A program made the position numbers and the translations under genes. From contig CBDFKU010000014.1 of the NCBI GenBank assembly GCA_965248975.1, positions 62,001-126,000 on the forward strand: DNA of 64,000 nucleotides. The letters run 5' to 3'. The stretch is from CBDFKU01 sp965248975 (GTDB lineage: Bacteria > Chloroflexota > Dehalococcoidia > Lucifugimonadales > JAGWBF01). Positions within the stretch are counted from its first letter, which is position 1; the number at the start of each line of letters is the position of its first letter. Below the pieces are notes generated by a model that saw nothing but the letters and a program-made list of their open reading frames with translations, was not told the origin of the DNA and did not search any database. Shown here piece after piece: positions 26,134 through 34,900 of this stretch.

Positions 26134-27834
26134 TCACGCGGCTGCGACCGCAGGTACCGTCCCGGCCTCCGGCTGAGCCGTGTTTTCCATCTCCACCAGG
26201 CGTGCATGGACCATCCGCTTGAAGTTGCACGCCAACGCCTTCAGGTAGACGGCAAGCCGCACCCGACGGCCCCCTCGCACCCGCAAGCGCCCAAGCCCGT
26301 GGGCGCGCTTCAGCTCGGAGTTTGTCCCCTCTATCCCGGCCCTTATGGCATACCGCTTGCGCCACTCCTCGGTGGCCTCGGCCCGCCGCCGCCCCTCGAT
26401 GTTCACCTTCACCAGGTCCGCCTTGAGGACGTAGGCCCCCGCACGCCGGTCCAGCTTCACCGGGCAACGGGACCGCAAGGGGCAGAGCTCGCATGTTGCC
26501 CTGGCAAAGTGAACCTCTACCCGCTCCGGCGCATCCTCCAGCTCGTACTCCTCGACGGACCGGTGCCCGGCGGGGCACACCGTGGCCTGCTCCCCGGTGA
26601 CGTCGATCTGGAAGTCCGCCCCAGTGAGCGGCGGCGGTCCGTCTCCCTCTCCTTCGTGGGAGTTCCCCGGCGCCGACCCCGCCACCGGGCTCACCAGTTC
26701 CGTCCCCCGGCGCGAGGCCTCGAAGGCGTTGCGGCCCGACCCATACGCCGTGTCCGCGAAGAGCTCGTCCGGTCGGACCTTCCGCTCCGCCAGCCCGTCA
26801 ACCAGCGGCACAGTCACGTCGGTGTCGCTCCCGCTGGATGGGGTCACCTCTACATGAGTGATCAACTGGGTGGCGTTCTCCGCATGGCAGGTCTCCGCCA
26901 CCTGTACCTCGTACCCCTTGCCTTTGTGCCCGCTGTAGGTGGCCTCCGGGTCGTGGGGCGATTGCAGGGAATCGGACCGCACCTCCTTCGGGTCCCTGAG
27001 GGTGATGGGCACCGCCCCTTCCCCTGCGTCGTCATCGCCCTCTCCGGGGCGCCCGTCCCTCTTGTTGCCCACCACACACTGCTCCCGCAGCAGCCTCTCC
27101 AGCAGCCGGTACTCCTCCAGTTGGGCGGCAGCCGTGCCACGGAAGCCGTCCACCAGCCGGTAGAGGTCCCGGGCACACACGCCAAGCCTTCGGCGACCCT
27201 CCCCCGAGCGGGCGTCCTCGTAGTCGGTCGCTTCTGCTTCTTCCTTCAAGTAGCGCCTCACAAGGCCCTCTGGGACCACACGGCGAAGCTCTGGGTGCTC
27301 TTGGCTCACGGCCCGAAGGAACAACCGCATCGTCTCACAGAACAGGCCGAGGCGGGTGAGGGTGGCGATGTTGCTCATGATGTGGGTGGAGTCCAGCCGC
27401 TGCTTTCCGGTGCGTATACCCAGCGCCTGGATGATCCGCTCCGTGGTCTCCTGGAAAGCCAGCCGGCCACCGTCGTGCTGCATCAGGCGAACTCGGAAGT
27501 TGTGTAGCGTCTTCTGGGGGAGATGGGTCTCCTCCATATCCAGCCGCAGGGCGTGGTGCCAGAGCAGATTGAACTCCAGCTGTTCTAGGGCTTCATCGTC
27601 GGTGAGGTTGAACATCTCTTTGAGAAGGTGGACCCCGAGGACCGTCTGCACCGCTCGGTTGGGACGGCCGTTGTCCGCGCAGTACATCGGAGCAAAGCGC
27701 TCCTCGTCAATCAGGGGGAGCGCCTCGTTCCGGAAAACCTCGGCCCAACTCCGCTCCAAGCGCCTGGCCTTCTTCGGCGGAACCAGGAACTCGGACTGCC
27801 ACAGGCTCACCTGTGGGTCTCGCTCTCGGAACAT
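26134..27834 (-). CDS. IS1182-family DDE transposase
   Basis: A 566-residue transposase. The N-terminal domain (RPNRAVQTVLGVHLLKEMF) and the DSTHI motif match IS1182 elements. Catalytic Asp candidates are in RLDSTHIMSN and LFADTAYGSGRN, and the Glu is in RAGIEGTNSELKRAHGLGR. CX2CX5C (CELCPLRSRC) forms a zinc-like insert. The ATG at 27834 is used because GGGAGGTGAG lies just upstream; the frame is open to 27876. The sequence looks intact, so the element may still be active. Confidence 0.9.
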   Translation of the reverse strand: MFRERDPQVSLWQSEFLVPPKKARRLERSWAEVFRNEALPLIDEERFAPMYCADNGRPNRAVQTVLGVHLLKEMFNLTDDEALEQLEFNLLWHHALRLDMEETHLPQKTLHNFRVRLMQHDGGRLAFQETTERIIQALGIRTGKQRLDSTHIMSNIATLTRLGLFCETMRLFLRAVSQEHPELRRVVPEGLVRRYLKEEAEATDYEDARSGEGRRRLGVCARDLYRLVDGFRGTAAAQLEEYRLLERLLREQCVVGNKRDGRPGEGDDDAGEGAVPITLRDPKEVRSDSLQSPHDPEATYSGHKGKGYEVQVAETCHAENATQLITHVEVTPSSGSDTDVTVPLVDGLAERKVRPDELFADTAYGSGRNAFEASRRGTELVSPVAGSAPGNSHEGEGDGPPPLTGADFQIDVTGEQATVCPAGHRSVEEYELEDAPERVEVHFARATCELCPLRSRCPVKLDRRAGAYVLKADLVKVNIEGRRRAEATEEWRKRYAIRAGIEGTNSELKRAHGLGRLRVRGGRRVRLAVYLKALACNFKRMVHARLVEMENTAQPEAGTVPAVAAA

Positions 27835-27888
27835 GCTCACCTCCCCCGCCCAGGTGCAGCACCTCGCCGCTTCCACACATTATCCCTG

Positions 27889-27916
27889 CCTTGCCCCAGC
27901 TTGGCGAGGGGTTTTT
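27889..27916 (+). terminator. Terminator-like hairpin at the IS edge
   Basis: CCTTGCC, a 7-base loop and GGCGAGG (one G-T pair) are followed by GG and five T. It points along the plus strand, just upstream of the transposase start, where such hairpins could stop transcription leaving the element toward the pyr operon. Confidence 0.4.
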
Positions 27917-27976
27917 ACGAACGAATCAACGTTGGTAAACGCGAAAGTGAGTGGCAAATAGATTAAAATCAACCCC

Positions 27977-28009
27977 TTGGACAACAACTCATGGTTCTGC
28001 TAATATAAT
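27977..28009 (+). promoter_or_regulatory. Promoter of the pyrimidine operon
   Basis: TTGGAC (27977-27982), an 18-base spacer and TAATAT (28001-28006) make a plausible sigma70 promoter; an overlapping TATAAT lies at 28004-28009. It precedes the PyrR-binding leader by about 50 bases and lies just outside the insertion sequence. Confidence 0.5.
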
Positions 28010-28058
28010 CCTAAATAATCCAATAGGGCCGATCGGGCCGCCCCGGGAGTCGGGGCAG

Positions 28059-28092
28059 GCCTTTAAAGACAGTCCCGTGAGGCTGGCAAGGT
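28059..28092 (+). ncRNA. PyrR-binding RNA leader element
   Basis: The leader contains CCTTTAAAGAC, then AGTCCCGTGAGGCTGGCAAGG, split here at base 28070. It fits the PyrR binding-loop pattern: lower stem CCTT/AAGG, upper stem AGTC/GGCT, and the GAGGCT core. Bases 28085-28091 (GGCAAGG) can also pair with 28151-28157 (CCTTGCC), the left arm of the terminator. The two foldings are mutually exclusive. PyrR bound with UMP would hold the loop and let the terminator form, stopping pyr transcription when pyrimidines are plentiful. Confidence 0.82.
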
Positions 28093-28148
28093 ACGGCTCC
28101 TTCGTAAGTCCCTGACGTGTCCAACGTACGTACGGTGACCCAACGGAG

Positions 28149-28179
28149 ACCCTTGCCGCCGACCGGCAAGGGTTTTTTT
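28149..28179 (+). terminator. Attenuator terminator of the pyr operon
   Basis: A 10-base-pair stem, ACCCTTGCCG with CGGCAAGGGT around the loop CCGAC, is followed by a run of seven T. It is a textbook intrinsic terminator. It ends only two bases before the pyrR ATG, so readthrough and translation start are tightly linked. Confidence 0.85.
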
Positions 28180-28181
28180 GT

Positions 28182-28778
28182 ATGCCTGAAAACTGGCTAA
28201 CCCAGAACGGTACCAAGGACAAGCAGATCCTCAACGAGGACGACATCCGCCGGGCCCTCAGCCGCATCGCCCACGAGATCATCGAGCGTCATCGGGGGGT
28301 GGACGGGCTGGTACTGGCGGGGATCCATACCCGGGGCCTGCCCCTGGCCCACCGCATCGCCGGCAGGATACAGGAGTTCGAAGGACCCTGCGTCCCGGTA
28401 GCCGCCCTGGACGTCAGACCCTACAGGGACGACCTGCCCGCGGGGTCCCGGACCAGACCCGCGCCCGACGGCTTCCCGGTGGACATAAACGACCGCAAGG
28501 TAGTCCTGGTGGACGACGTCCTCTTCGCCGGCCGCACCGCCAGGGCGGCCCTGGACGCCCTCACCGACTTGGGCAGGCCCCGACAGGTACAGCTTGCGGT
28601 TCTGGTGGACCGGGGGCACCGGGAGCTGCCCATAAGGGCTGACTACGTGGGAAAGAACGTCCCCACGGCCCACGGCGAGAGGGTCCGGGTCCGCCTCCGG
28701 GAGATCGACGGTAGGGACGAGGTTGTGTTGACTTGGACCCCTGAGAATCCGCAGGGGAACGGCCAGCACGGGCAGTAG
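28182..28778 (+). CDS. pyrR: Bifunctional pyr operon attenuator / uracil phosphoribosyltransferase
   Basis: A 198-residue PyrR. The PRPP-binding motif VVLVDDVLFAGRT (107-119) and the flexible-loop region RPYRDDL match PyrR proteins, which bind pyr leader RNA with UMP and can also make UMP from uracil and PRPP. The ATG at 28182 is the only upstream start in frame and has no Shine-Dalgarno; it sits two bases after the terminator T-run. The matching RNA element is present in the leader, so autoregulation of the operon is well supported. Confidence 0.93.
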   Translation: MPENWLTQNGTKDKQILNEDDIRRALSRIAHEIIERHRGVDGLVLAGIHTRGLPLAHRIAGRIQEFEGPCVPVAALDVRPYRDDLPAGSRTRPAPDGFPVDINDRKVVLVDDVLFAGRTARAALDALTDLGRPRQVQLAVLVDRGHRELPIRADYVGKNVPTAHGERVRVRLREIDGRDEVVLTWTPENPQGNGQHGQ

Positions 28779-28800
28779 TATAGGGATTAGAGGAAACGAG

Positions 28801-30177
28801 ATGTACAAAGGGAGCCTGGTCGCCATAGAGGACCTCTCCAACGGCCAGATTGAGGATATCCTCAATCTGGCCCAGGAGATCGAGGCGGACCGCGATGCCT
28901 TCCACGGCCTGGCCTCCCGGCGCATAATGGCCAGTCTCTTCCTGGAGCCCAGCACGCGGACCAGGGGCTCCTTCGAGGCAGCCATGAAGAGGCTGGGCGG
29001 CGACACCATCACCGTTGCCGACGTCGGCTCTTCGTCCATGTCCAAGGGAGAGTCCCTGGCCGACACCATCCGCATATGGAGCGGCTACTCGGACCTGATC
29101 GTGCTCCGGCATCCCTGGGAAGGGTCGGCCCGCCTGGCCGCCGACTACAGCGATGTCCCCGTGATCAATGCGGGCGACGGAAGCCACGAGCACCCTACCC
29201 AGACCCTCCTGGATCTTTACACCCTGCGCAAGGAGTTCGGCAGCCTGGACGGGCTCAAGATCGTCCTGTGCGGCGACCTCAAGAACGGACGGACTATCCA
29301 CTCCCTGATCTACGCCCTCCTCAGGTTCGGCGCGGCGATTATCTTCGCGCCGGGCGAGGGACTGGACCTGCCCGACCACGTTTTCAACAAGATCCTCACC
29401 GAGTACGACAGGCCCATCGAGCGTATCCGTCACGCGGGGATAACCGCCCTCTACGGCCAGGACCCCGACGACACCGGGCAGGTGGTGGACGCCATCTACA
29501 TGACCCCAAGTCAGCCCCACAGCCTGACCTTCCTGGACTCCGCCGAGCTTCGCATAGGAGACGAGTCCCTGGCCTTCTACGTAACCCGAAGGCAGTCCGA
29601 GCGGGAGGGGAGCCAGCCTGACGGTCCCGCCAAGAGATACCCCCGCATCGACGCCAGTATCCTGAAAAGGGCGGACTTCTCCAACGCCGTCATACTGCAT
29701 CCCCTGCCGCGGGTGGACGAGCTGTCACCCTCCATAGACTCCGACCGTAGGAGCAAATACTTCCAGCAGGCCCACAACGGAGTCCCGGTGAGGATGGCCC
29801 TGGTATCCTTGCTGCTGGGCCTGGCCCCATGGAAGCATGGACCGGCGCACAGCGGCTTCCAGCCGAAGGTCGGCCCTGTCCTGTCCGATCAGAAAGACAT
29901 CCGTTGTGAGAATCCGGAATGCGTGACGCGCAAGGAGCCCCAGAATACCACCGCCCGGTTCACGATCTTTCAGAAGCCCAGGGTGCGCTTCGTCTGCGAC
30001 TACTGCCACCGGGAGACCGTTCCCGCCTACTACGCCTACCCCTGGGGAGAAGTCTACTACCCCGCCACTCATTTCCCCAACTCCGAAGACGCATCCAAGT
30101 TCGCCTTCTTCAGAAACGAAGCCGCCGCCAGGGCCAGCGGCCTGAGGTTACCGAAAAGGTCTGAGGTCCGGGTTTAG
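28801..30177 (+). CDS. pyrB: Aspartate carbamoyltransferase catalytic chain fused to a PyrI-type zinc domain
   Basis: A 458-residue protein. Residues 1-345 are the ATCase catalytic chain: STRTR (51-55, carbamoyl-phosphate loop), HPTQ near 131 and HPLPRVDEL (300-308). Residues from about 366 match the zinc domain of the regulatory subunit PyrI, with Cys 369, 374, 399 and 402 (CX4C, then CX2C). The nucleotide-binding allosteric domain of PyrI, about 100 residues, is missing. In E. coli the zinc domain makes the contact between regulatory and catalytic chains. Fused here, it may stabilise the trimer without CTP/ATP control. It is second in the pyr operon, 22 bases after pyrR. Confidence 0.92.
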   Translation: MYKGSLVAIEDLSNGQIEDILNLAQEIEADRDAFHGLASRRIMASLFLEPSTRTRGSFEAAMKRLGGDTITVADVGSSSMSKGESLADTIRIWSGYSDLIVLRHPWEGSARLAADYSDVPVINAGDGSHEHPTQTLLDLYTLRKEFGSLDGLKIVLCGDLKNGRTIHSLIYALLRFGAAIIFAPGEGLDLPDHVFNKILTEYDRPIERIRHAGITALYGQDPDDTGQVVDAIYMTPSQPHSLTFLDSAELRIGDESLAFYVTRRQSEREGSQPDGPAKRYPRIDASILKRADFSNAVILHPLPRVDELSPSIDSDRRSKYFQQAHNGVPVRMALVSLLLGLAPWKHGPAHSGFQPKVGPVLSDQKDIRCENPECVTRKEPQNTTARFTIFQKPRVRFVCDYCHRETVPAYYAYPWGEVYYPATHFPNSEDASKFAFFRNEAAARASGLRLPKRSEVRV

Positions 30178-30218
30178 GTCCATGGTAAGAGCCAGGAAAT
30201 TCAGCTTGAGAACGCCCC

Positions 30219-31352
30219 GTGGCTAGGGACGCTCATCTCGTTCTTGAGGACGGTCCCGTATACCAGGGACAGGCCTTCGGCGCCTATGCCACTGCCTATG
30301 GGGAAGTCGTCTTCAACACGGCCATGACCGGCTATCAGGAGGTGCTCACCGATCCCTCCTACGCCGGCCAGATCGTGGTGCTCACCTATCCCCTGGCGGG
30401 AAACTACGGAATCAACGCCGATGACTTCGAGTCGAGGCGCATCCAGGTGGCAGGCCTGGTGGTAAGGGAACACTGCCCGAGCCCGAGCCACGGCCTCAGT
30501 ACGGCCACGCTGCACGAGTTCCTGGCCTCCCAGGGCATCCCGGGAATAAGCGGAGTGGATACTCGTGCGGTGACCCGGAGGCTGCGCAGCCGGGGCGTGA
30601 TGATGGGCTCCATCTACCCCACCAGCGACGCGAACCGAAGCCTTCCTGGAGAGGCGGCGGCAGGCCCGGCGGAGGAAGCCCTGGCCAGGCTGCGGGATGT
30701 GCCCAGGTACGACGACGTAGACTTCGTCAGAGCCGTCACCACCGCCGAACCATATATCTGGGACGGTTCCAAGGACGCCGACGGATCCCGTAGAAAGATA
30801 GTCGTGGTAGACCTGGGCCTGAAGTACAACATTCTGCGTCTGCTCGCCACCCGGGGCTGCGAAGTCATGGCCATTCCCGCCACGACCTCGGCCGAGGATA
30901 TACTGGACCTTAATCCTGCGGGCATCGTAATCTCCCCCGGACCCGGCGATCCCGCCCTTCTGGACTACGCGGTGGTCACCGCCCGGAAGCTCATCGGCCG
31001 GGTGCCTCTGATGGGTATATGCCTGGGACACCAGATTCTGGCCAGAGCCATGGGCGCAGGCACCTTCAAGCTGAAGTTCGGTCACCGAGGGGCCAACCAC
31101 CCCGTGCGCGACGAGGAGACCGGCAGGGTATACATAACCGCCCAGAATCACGGATATGCGGTGGATGCCGGCTCCCTACCCCCGGAGGTGGCCGTGACTC
31201 ACCTTAACCTCAACGACGGCACCGTAGAGGGCCTTCGGCACGCCGGGCTGCCGGTCCTGACCATCCAGTACCACTCCGAGGCCTCCCCCGGTCCAAGGGA
31301 CAACGAGTACATCTTCGACAGGTTCCTCGAGATGGTCGAGGAGGCCAGGTGA
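30219..31352 (+). CDS. carA: Carbamoyl-phosphate synthase small subunit (glutaminase)
   Basis: A 377-residue glutamine amidotransferase subunit. The class I triad is Cys 268 (MGICLGHQ), His 352 and Glu 354 (QYHSEASPGP). The N-terminal CarA-specific domain (FNTAMTGYQEVLTDPSY) is complete. It releases ammonia from glutamine for CarB. The start is a GTG 41 bases after pyrB. An unknown gene lies between it and carB. Confidence 0.95.
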   Translation: MARDAHLVLEDGPVYQGQAFGAYATAYGEVVFNTAMTGYQEVLTDPSYAGQIVVLTYPLAGNYGINADDFESRRIQVAGLVVREHCPSPSHGLSTATLHEFLASQGIPGISGVDTRAVTRRLRSRGVMMGSIYPTSDANRSLPGEAAAGPAEEALARLRDVPRYDDVDFVRAVTTAEPYIWDGSKDADGSRRKIVVVDLGLKYNILRLLATRGCEVMAIPATTSAEDILDLNPAGIVISPGPGDPALLDYAVVTARKLIGRVPLMGICLGHQILARAMGAGTFKLKFGHRGANHPVRDEETGRVYITAQNHGYAVDAGSLPPEVAVTHLNLNDGTVEGLRHAGLPVLTIQYHSEASPGPRDNEYIFDRFLEMVEEAR

Positions 31353-31515
31353 ACCAGGCGCAACCGAAAGTACCGGAAAGGCGGAACCCTCCTGCCTTGA
31401 TGGCGGACCTCCGTTGGGATCAGACTACCCTTATATTCCGCAGTCACCCGGGGCGGCCAACCGTATCCGGACCGCGCCAGGTGCCAGGGTTAGCGCGATC
31501 CCAAAGGAGGTTCCC

Positions 31516-31908
31516 ATGTCCCTTGGTCATTCGCTCCTCGAGTCGGGGGTGGAGATGGAGTTGAGGGCCGAAATGCAGGACGTCATAGCCCTGCTGGATA
31601 GCGAGATCCCGCACTTTTCCCACGAAGGTTATGGCTACCGCATCACCTCGGTCAAGGGTGTTCTGGACACCCAGTGCACCCTGCTGCTGAAGCCCTGGGA
31701 CCGGCGGGCCAACACCCAGATAAACCAGGGCATCGGCCTGCTGGAGATGGACCGGCTGGACGGGGAGCGTCTCTGCTGCCGGCTGAGCCGCTGGACCGAA
31801 GAGAACGTGGCCCCCCTGGAAGATGAGGAGGCCCTGTTCGCCAGCCTCGTCTTTCAGCTGGTCCACGTCTTTCAGAGCAAGGGCCTTATGGACCTGCAGG
31901 CCCGCTAG
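31516..31908 (+). CDS. Unknown 130-residue protein inside the pyr operon
   Basis: A small soluble protein between carA and carB, started at 31516 because AAAGGAGG lies 5 bases upstream. I do not recognise a family. It has an acidic helical N-terminus (ELRAEMQDVIALLDSEI), a beta segment (GYRITSVKGVLDTQCTLLLK) and a C-terminal helix (EALFASLVFQLVHVFQSKGL). There are three cysteines without metal spacing and no membrane segment. The close fit between carA and carB suggests a link to carbamoyl-phosphate or pyrimidine synthesis, but that rests on position only. Confidence 0.65.
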   Translation: MSLGHSLLESGVEMELRAEMQDVIALLDSEIPHFSHEGYGYRITSVKGVLDTQCTLLLKPWDRRANTQINQGIGLLEMDRLDGERLCCRLSRWTEENVAPLEDEEALFASLVFQLVHVFQSKGLMDLQAR

Positions 31909-31942
31909 CGAAGAATCCTGGAAGGGGATAGAGGAAGAGGGG

Positions 31943-34900
31943 ATGGAAGCAGGGACCTTCGAAACCACTCCGGCCGGATCCCTCTGTTCGTCTCGCGACA
32001 AGCCGCGAAAGGTCCTGGTCATCGGGTCGGGTCCCATCGTCATCGGCCAGGCCGCCGAGTTCGACTACGCCGGCACCCAGGCCTGCAAGGCGCTGCGGGA
32101 AGAGGGCGTAATCACCGTTCTGGTTAACTCCAACCCGGCCACCATCATGACCGACCGGGACGTGGCCGATATGGTGTACATCGAGCCTCTCACGGTCGAA
32201 GTGATAGACGGCATCCTCGCCAGGGAGCGACCCGACGGCATCCTGCCCACCCTGGGGGGGCAGACCGGTCTCAACCTGGCGGTGCAGGTCGCCGACGCGG
32301 GCCTCCTGGAGAAGTACGACGTCAGGCTCCTCGGCACTCCGCTGGACACCATCCGCAAGGCCGAAGACCGGGAGCTGTTTCGCCGGCTACTGGCCGACAT
32401 CGGAGAGCCCGAGCTGGCAAGCGAGACGATATCCTCCCTGGAGGACGCACGCCGGGTGGCCGGAGAGCTGGGACTGCCCCTGGTGGTGCGTCCCGCTTAC
32501 ACGCTGGGAGGTACCGGAGGGGGGCTGGCTACCACCCCCGACGAGCTGGATTCCATCGTCAGTGGCGGCCTGGCCGCCAGCCCCATCAGCCAGGTGCTGC
32601 TGGAGCGTTCCCTGGTGGGCTGGAAAGAGATCGAGTACGAGGTGATGCGGGACGGGGCCGACAACTGCATCACGGTGTGCAACATGGAGAACATGGACGC
32701 CATGGGGGTACACACCGGGGACAGCATCGTGGTGGCCCCCAGCCAGAGCCTCACCGACAAAGAGTACCAGATGCTCCGCTCGGCCAGCCTGAGAATAATC
32801 CGTGCCCTGGGAATAGAGGGGGGCTGCAACGTCCAGTTCGCGCTGCCGCCGCATCCCCTGGTCGCTGAGGCGTTGGGCGCCGACCGGGGGCTCGATGCTC
32901 CCTACTACGTCATCGAGGTCAACCCGAGGGTGAGCCGCAGCTCGGCCCTGGCCAGCAAGGCTACGGGCTACCCCATCGCCAGGGTGGCAGCCAAGATAGC
33001 GGTGGGCAAGCGGCTGGACGAGATACCCAACGCAGTGACGGAAAAAACGGTTGCCGCCTTCGAGCCGGCCCTGGACTACTGCGTGGTGAAGATACCCCGC
33101 TGGCCCTTCGACAAATTCCCCGCAGGCGACAGGACCATCACCACCCAGATGAAAGCCACCGGCGAGGTGATGGCCATCGACCGCAGCTTCGAGGCCGCCC
33201 TGCAAAAGGCCGTGCGCTCCCTGGAGATGGGAGGGCGTTCCCTTCTGTGGGAAGATCCCGCCTGGCGTCGGGAGGATGGCATCCTAGAGGACGGCTCTCC
33301 CGTTCGTCCCAACGATCTGAGGCTCTGGGCCTTGATGTACGCGCTCCGCAGGGGAACGGACCCCGAAGTGCTTGCCGGAAGGTCGCTGATAGAGCCCTGG
33401 TTCCTCCATGCCCTGGCCCGGATCGCAGCCATGGAGACCCGCTTGCTGGGGGAGCAGCTGACCCCGGATCTGCTGAAGAACGCCAAACGCATGGGTTTCT
33501 CCGACGAGCAGGTAGGTGTCCTGGCCGACATGCTGCCCGACCAGGTGAGGGAGCTGAGGCGGACGTTGGACATCCGTCCCGTCTACAAGATGGTGGACAC
33601 CTGCGCTGCCGAGTTCGAGGCAGTTACCTCTTACTACTACAGCACTTACGAGCAGGAGAACGAAGCCCCTCCGCTGGAGGGCCCCAAAGCCATCGTCGTT
33701 GGCAGCGGCCCCATACGAATCGGCCAGGGCATCGAGTTCGACTACTGCAGCGTCCATGCCGCCTGGGCCCTCCAGGAGGAGGGTGTCAGTAGCATCATGG
33801 TCAACTCCAACCCGGAGACGGTCTCCACCGACTTCGACACCAGTCACCGCCTCTACTTCGAACCCCTGGACGAAGAGAGCCTGCGGGACATCATCGACAA
33901 CGAGACCGGGGAAGAAGGCCCGCCGCCGTCTGTGGTCCAGTTCGGCGGCCAGACGGCCATCGACCTATCCCAGGTGCTGGCCCGGGCTGGGCTTCCCCTG
34001 CTAGGCTCGGGTGCGGAAGCCATCGACATCGCCTCCGACAGGCAGAGGTTCGAGGAGTTCCTGGCCCGCCTGGGGATCCCCCAGCCACCAGGGGCCACCG
34101 TGACCTCGGTGGAAGAGGCCATCAGGGTCGCACAGGACATTGGCTATCCGGTGATCGTGCGTCCCAGCTACGTCCTGGGCGGCAGGGCCATGGAGATAGT
34201 CCAGGACGCCACCGAGCTGATTCATTACCTGACCCTGGCGGCCGAGGTCGGCCAGGGCAGGGGAGTCCTCATCGACAAGTACATGGAGGGCAAAGAGTGC
34301 GAGGTGGACGCCGTCTGCGACGGCGATGAAGTGCTCATCCCCGGTGTCATGGAGCACATAGAGCGGGCCGGTGTGCACAGCGGAGACTCCATGGCCATCT
34401 ACCCCGGCCTGAACCTTACCCCGAAAGAGGTGGACACCCTGGTGGACTACACCACCCGTATAGGACGCGGTCTGGGCATAAAGGGGCTGATGAACATTCA
34501 GTTCGTCATCCTGGGAGGGCCGGCCTACAGGAGCCCGCTGCAACCCCGGGATGGCTCCGGGGAAAGCTCGGTGTACGTCCTGGAGGTGAACCCACGGGCC
34601 AGCCGCACCATACCCTTCATCTCGAAGGTAACCGGGGTGCCGGTGGTCAACCTGGCCACCAGGGTCATACTGGGCAGGACCCTGAAGGACCTGGGGTACC
34701 AGGGCGGGTTGTGGAAAAGGCAAGGGATAGTGGGCATAAAGGCCCCCGTGTTCTCAATGTCCAAGCTCACCGGCGTCGACTGGCACCTGGGGCCGGAGAT
34801 GAAGTCGACTGGCGAGGTCATGGGCGTGGACTACGACTTCCCATCGGCCCTGGCCAAGGCCCTCACCGCCGCCGACCTCAGCCTGAAGCCGAAGGGCTCC

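Larger units (their letters stand above)
25980..27960 (-). mobile_element. IS1182-type insertion sequence (ends approximate)
   Basis: The element is defined by its transposase and by the abrupt end of the dockerin-like coding sequence on the left. I could not find a convincing terminal inverted repeat or target duplication, so both ends are estimates. The right edge must lie before the pyr promoter at about 27977. The element points away from the pyr operon. Confidence 0.6.

Noticed and set aside
26047..27507. 486-codon open frame on the plus strand opposite the transposase
   Set aside because: Antisense shadow of an intact IS1182 transposase; no domain and no ribosome site.
25980..27960. 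Terminal inverted repeats of the IS element
   Set aside because: Candidate matches (GGCAGGGA at both sides) are short and at unequal distances, so I did not set exact ends.
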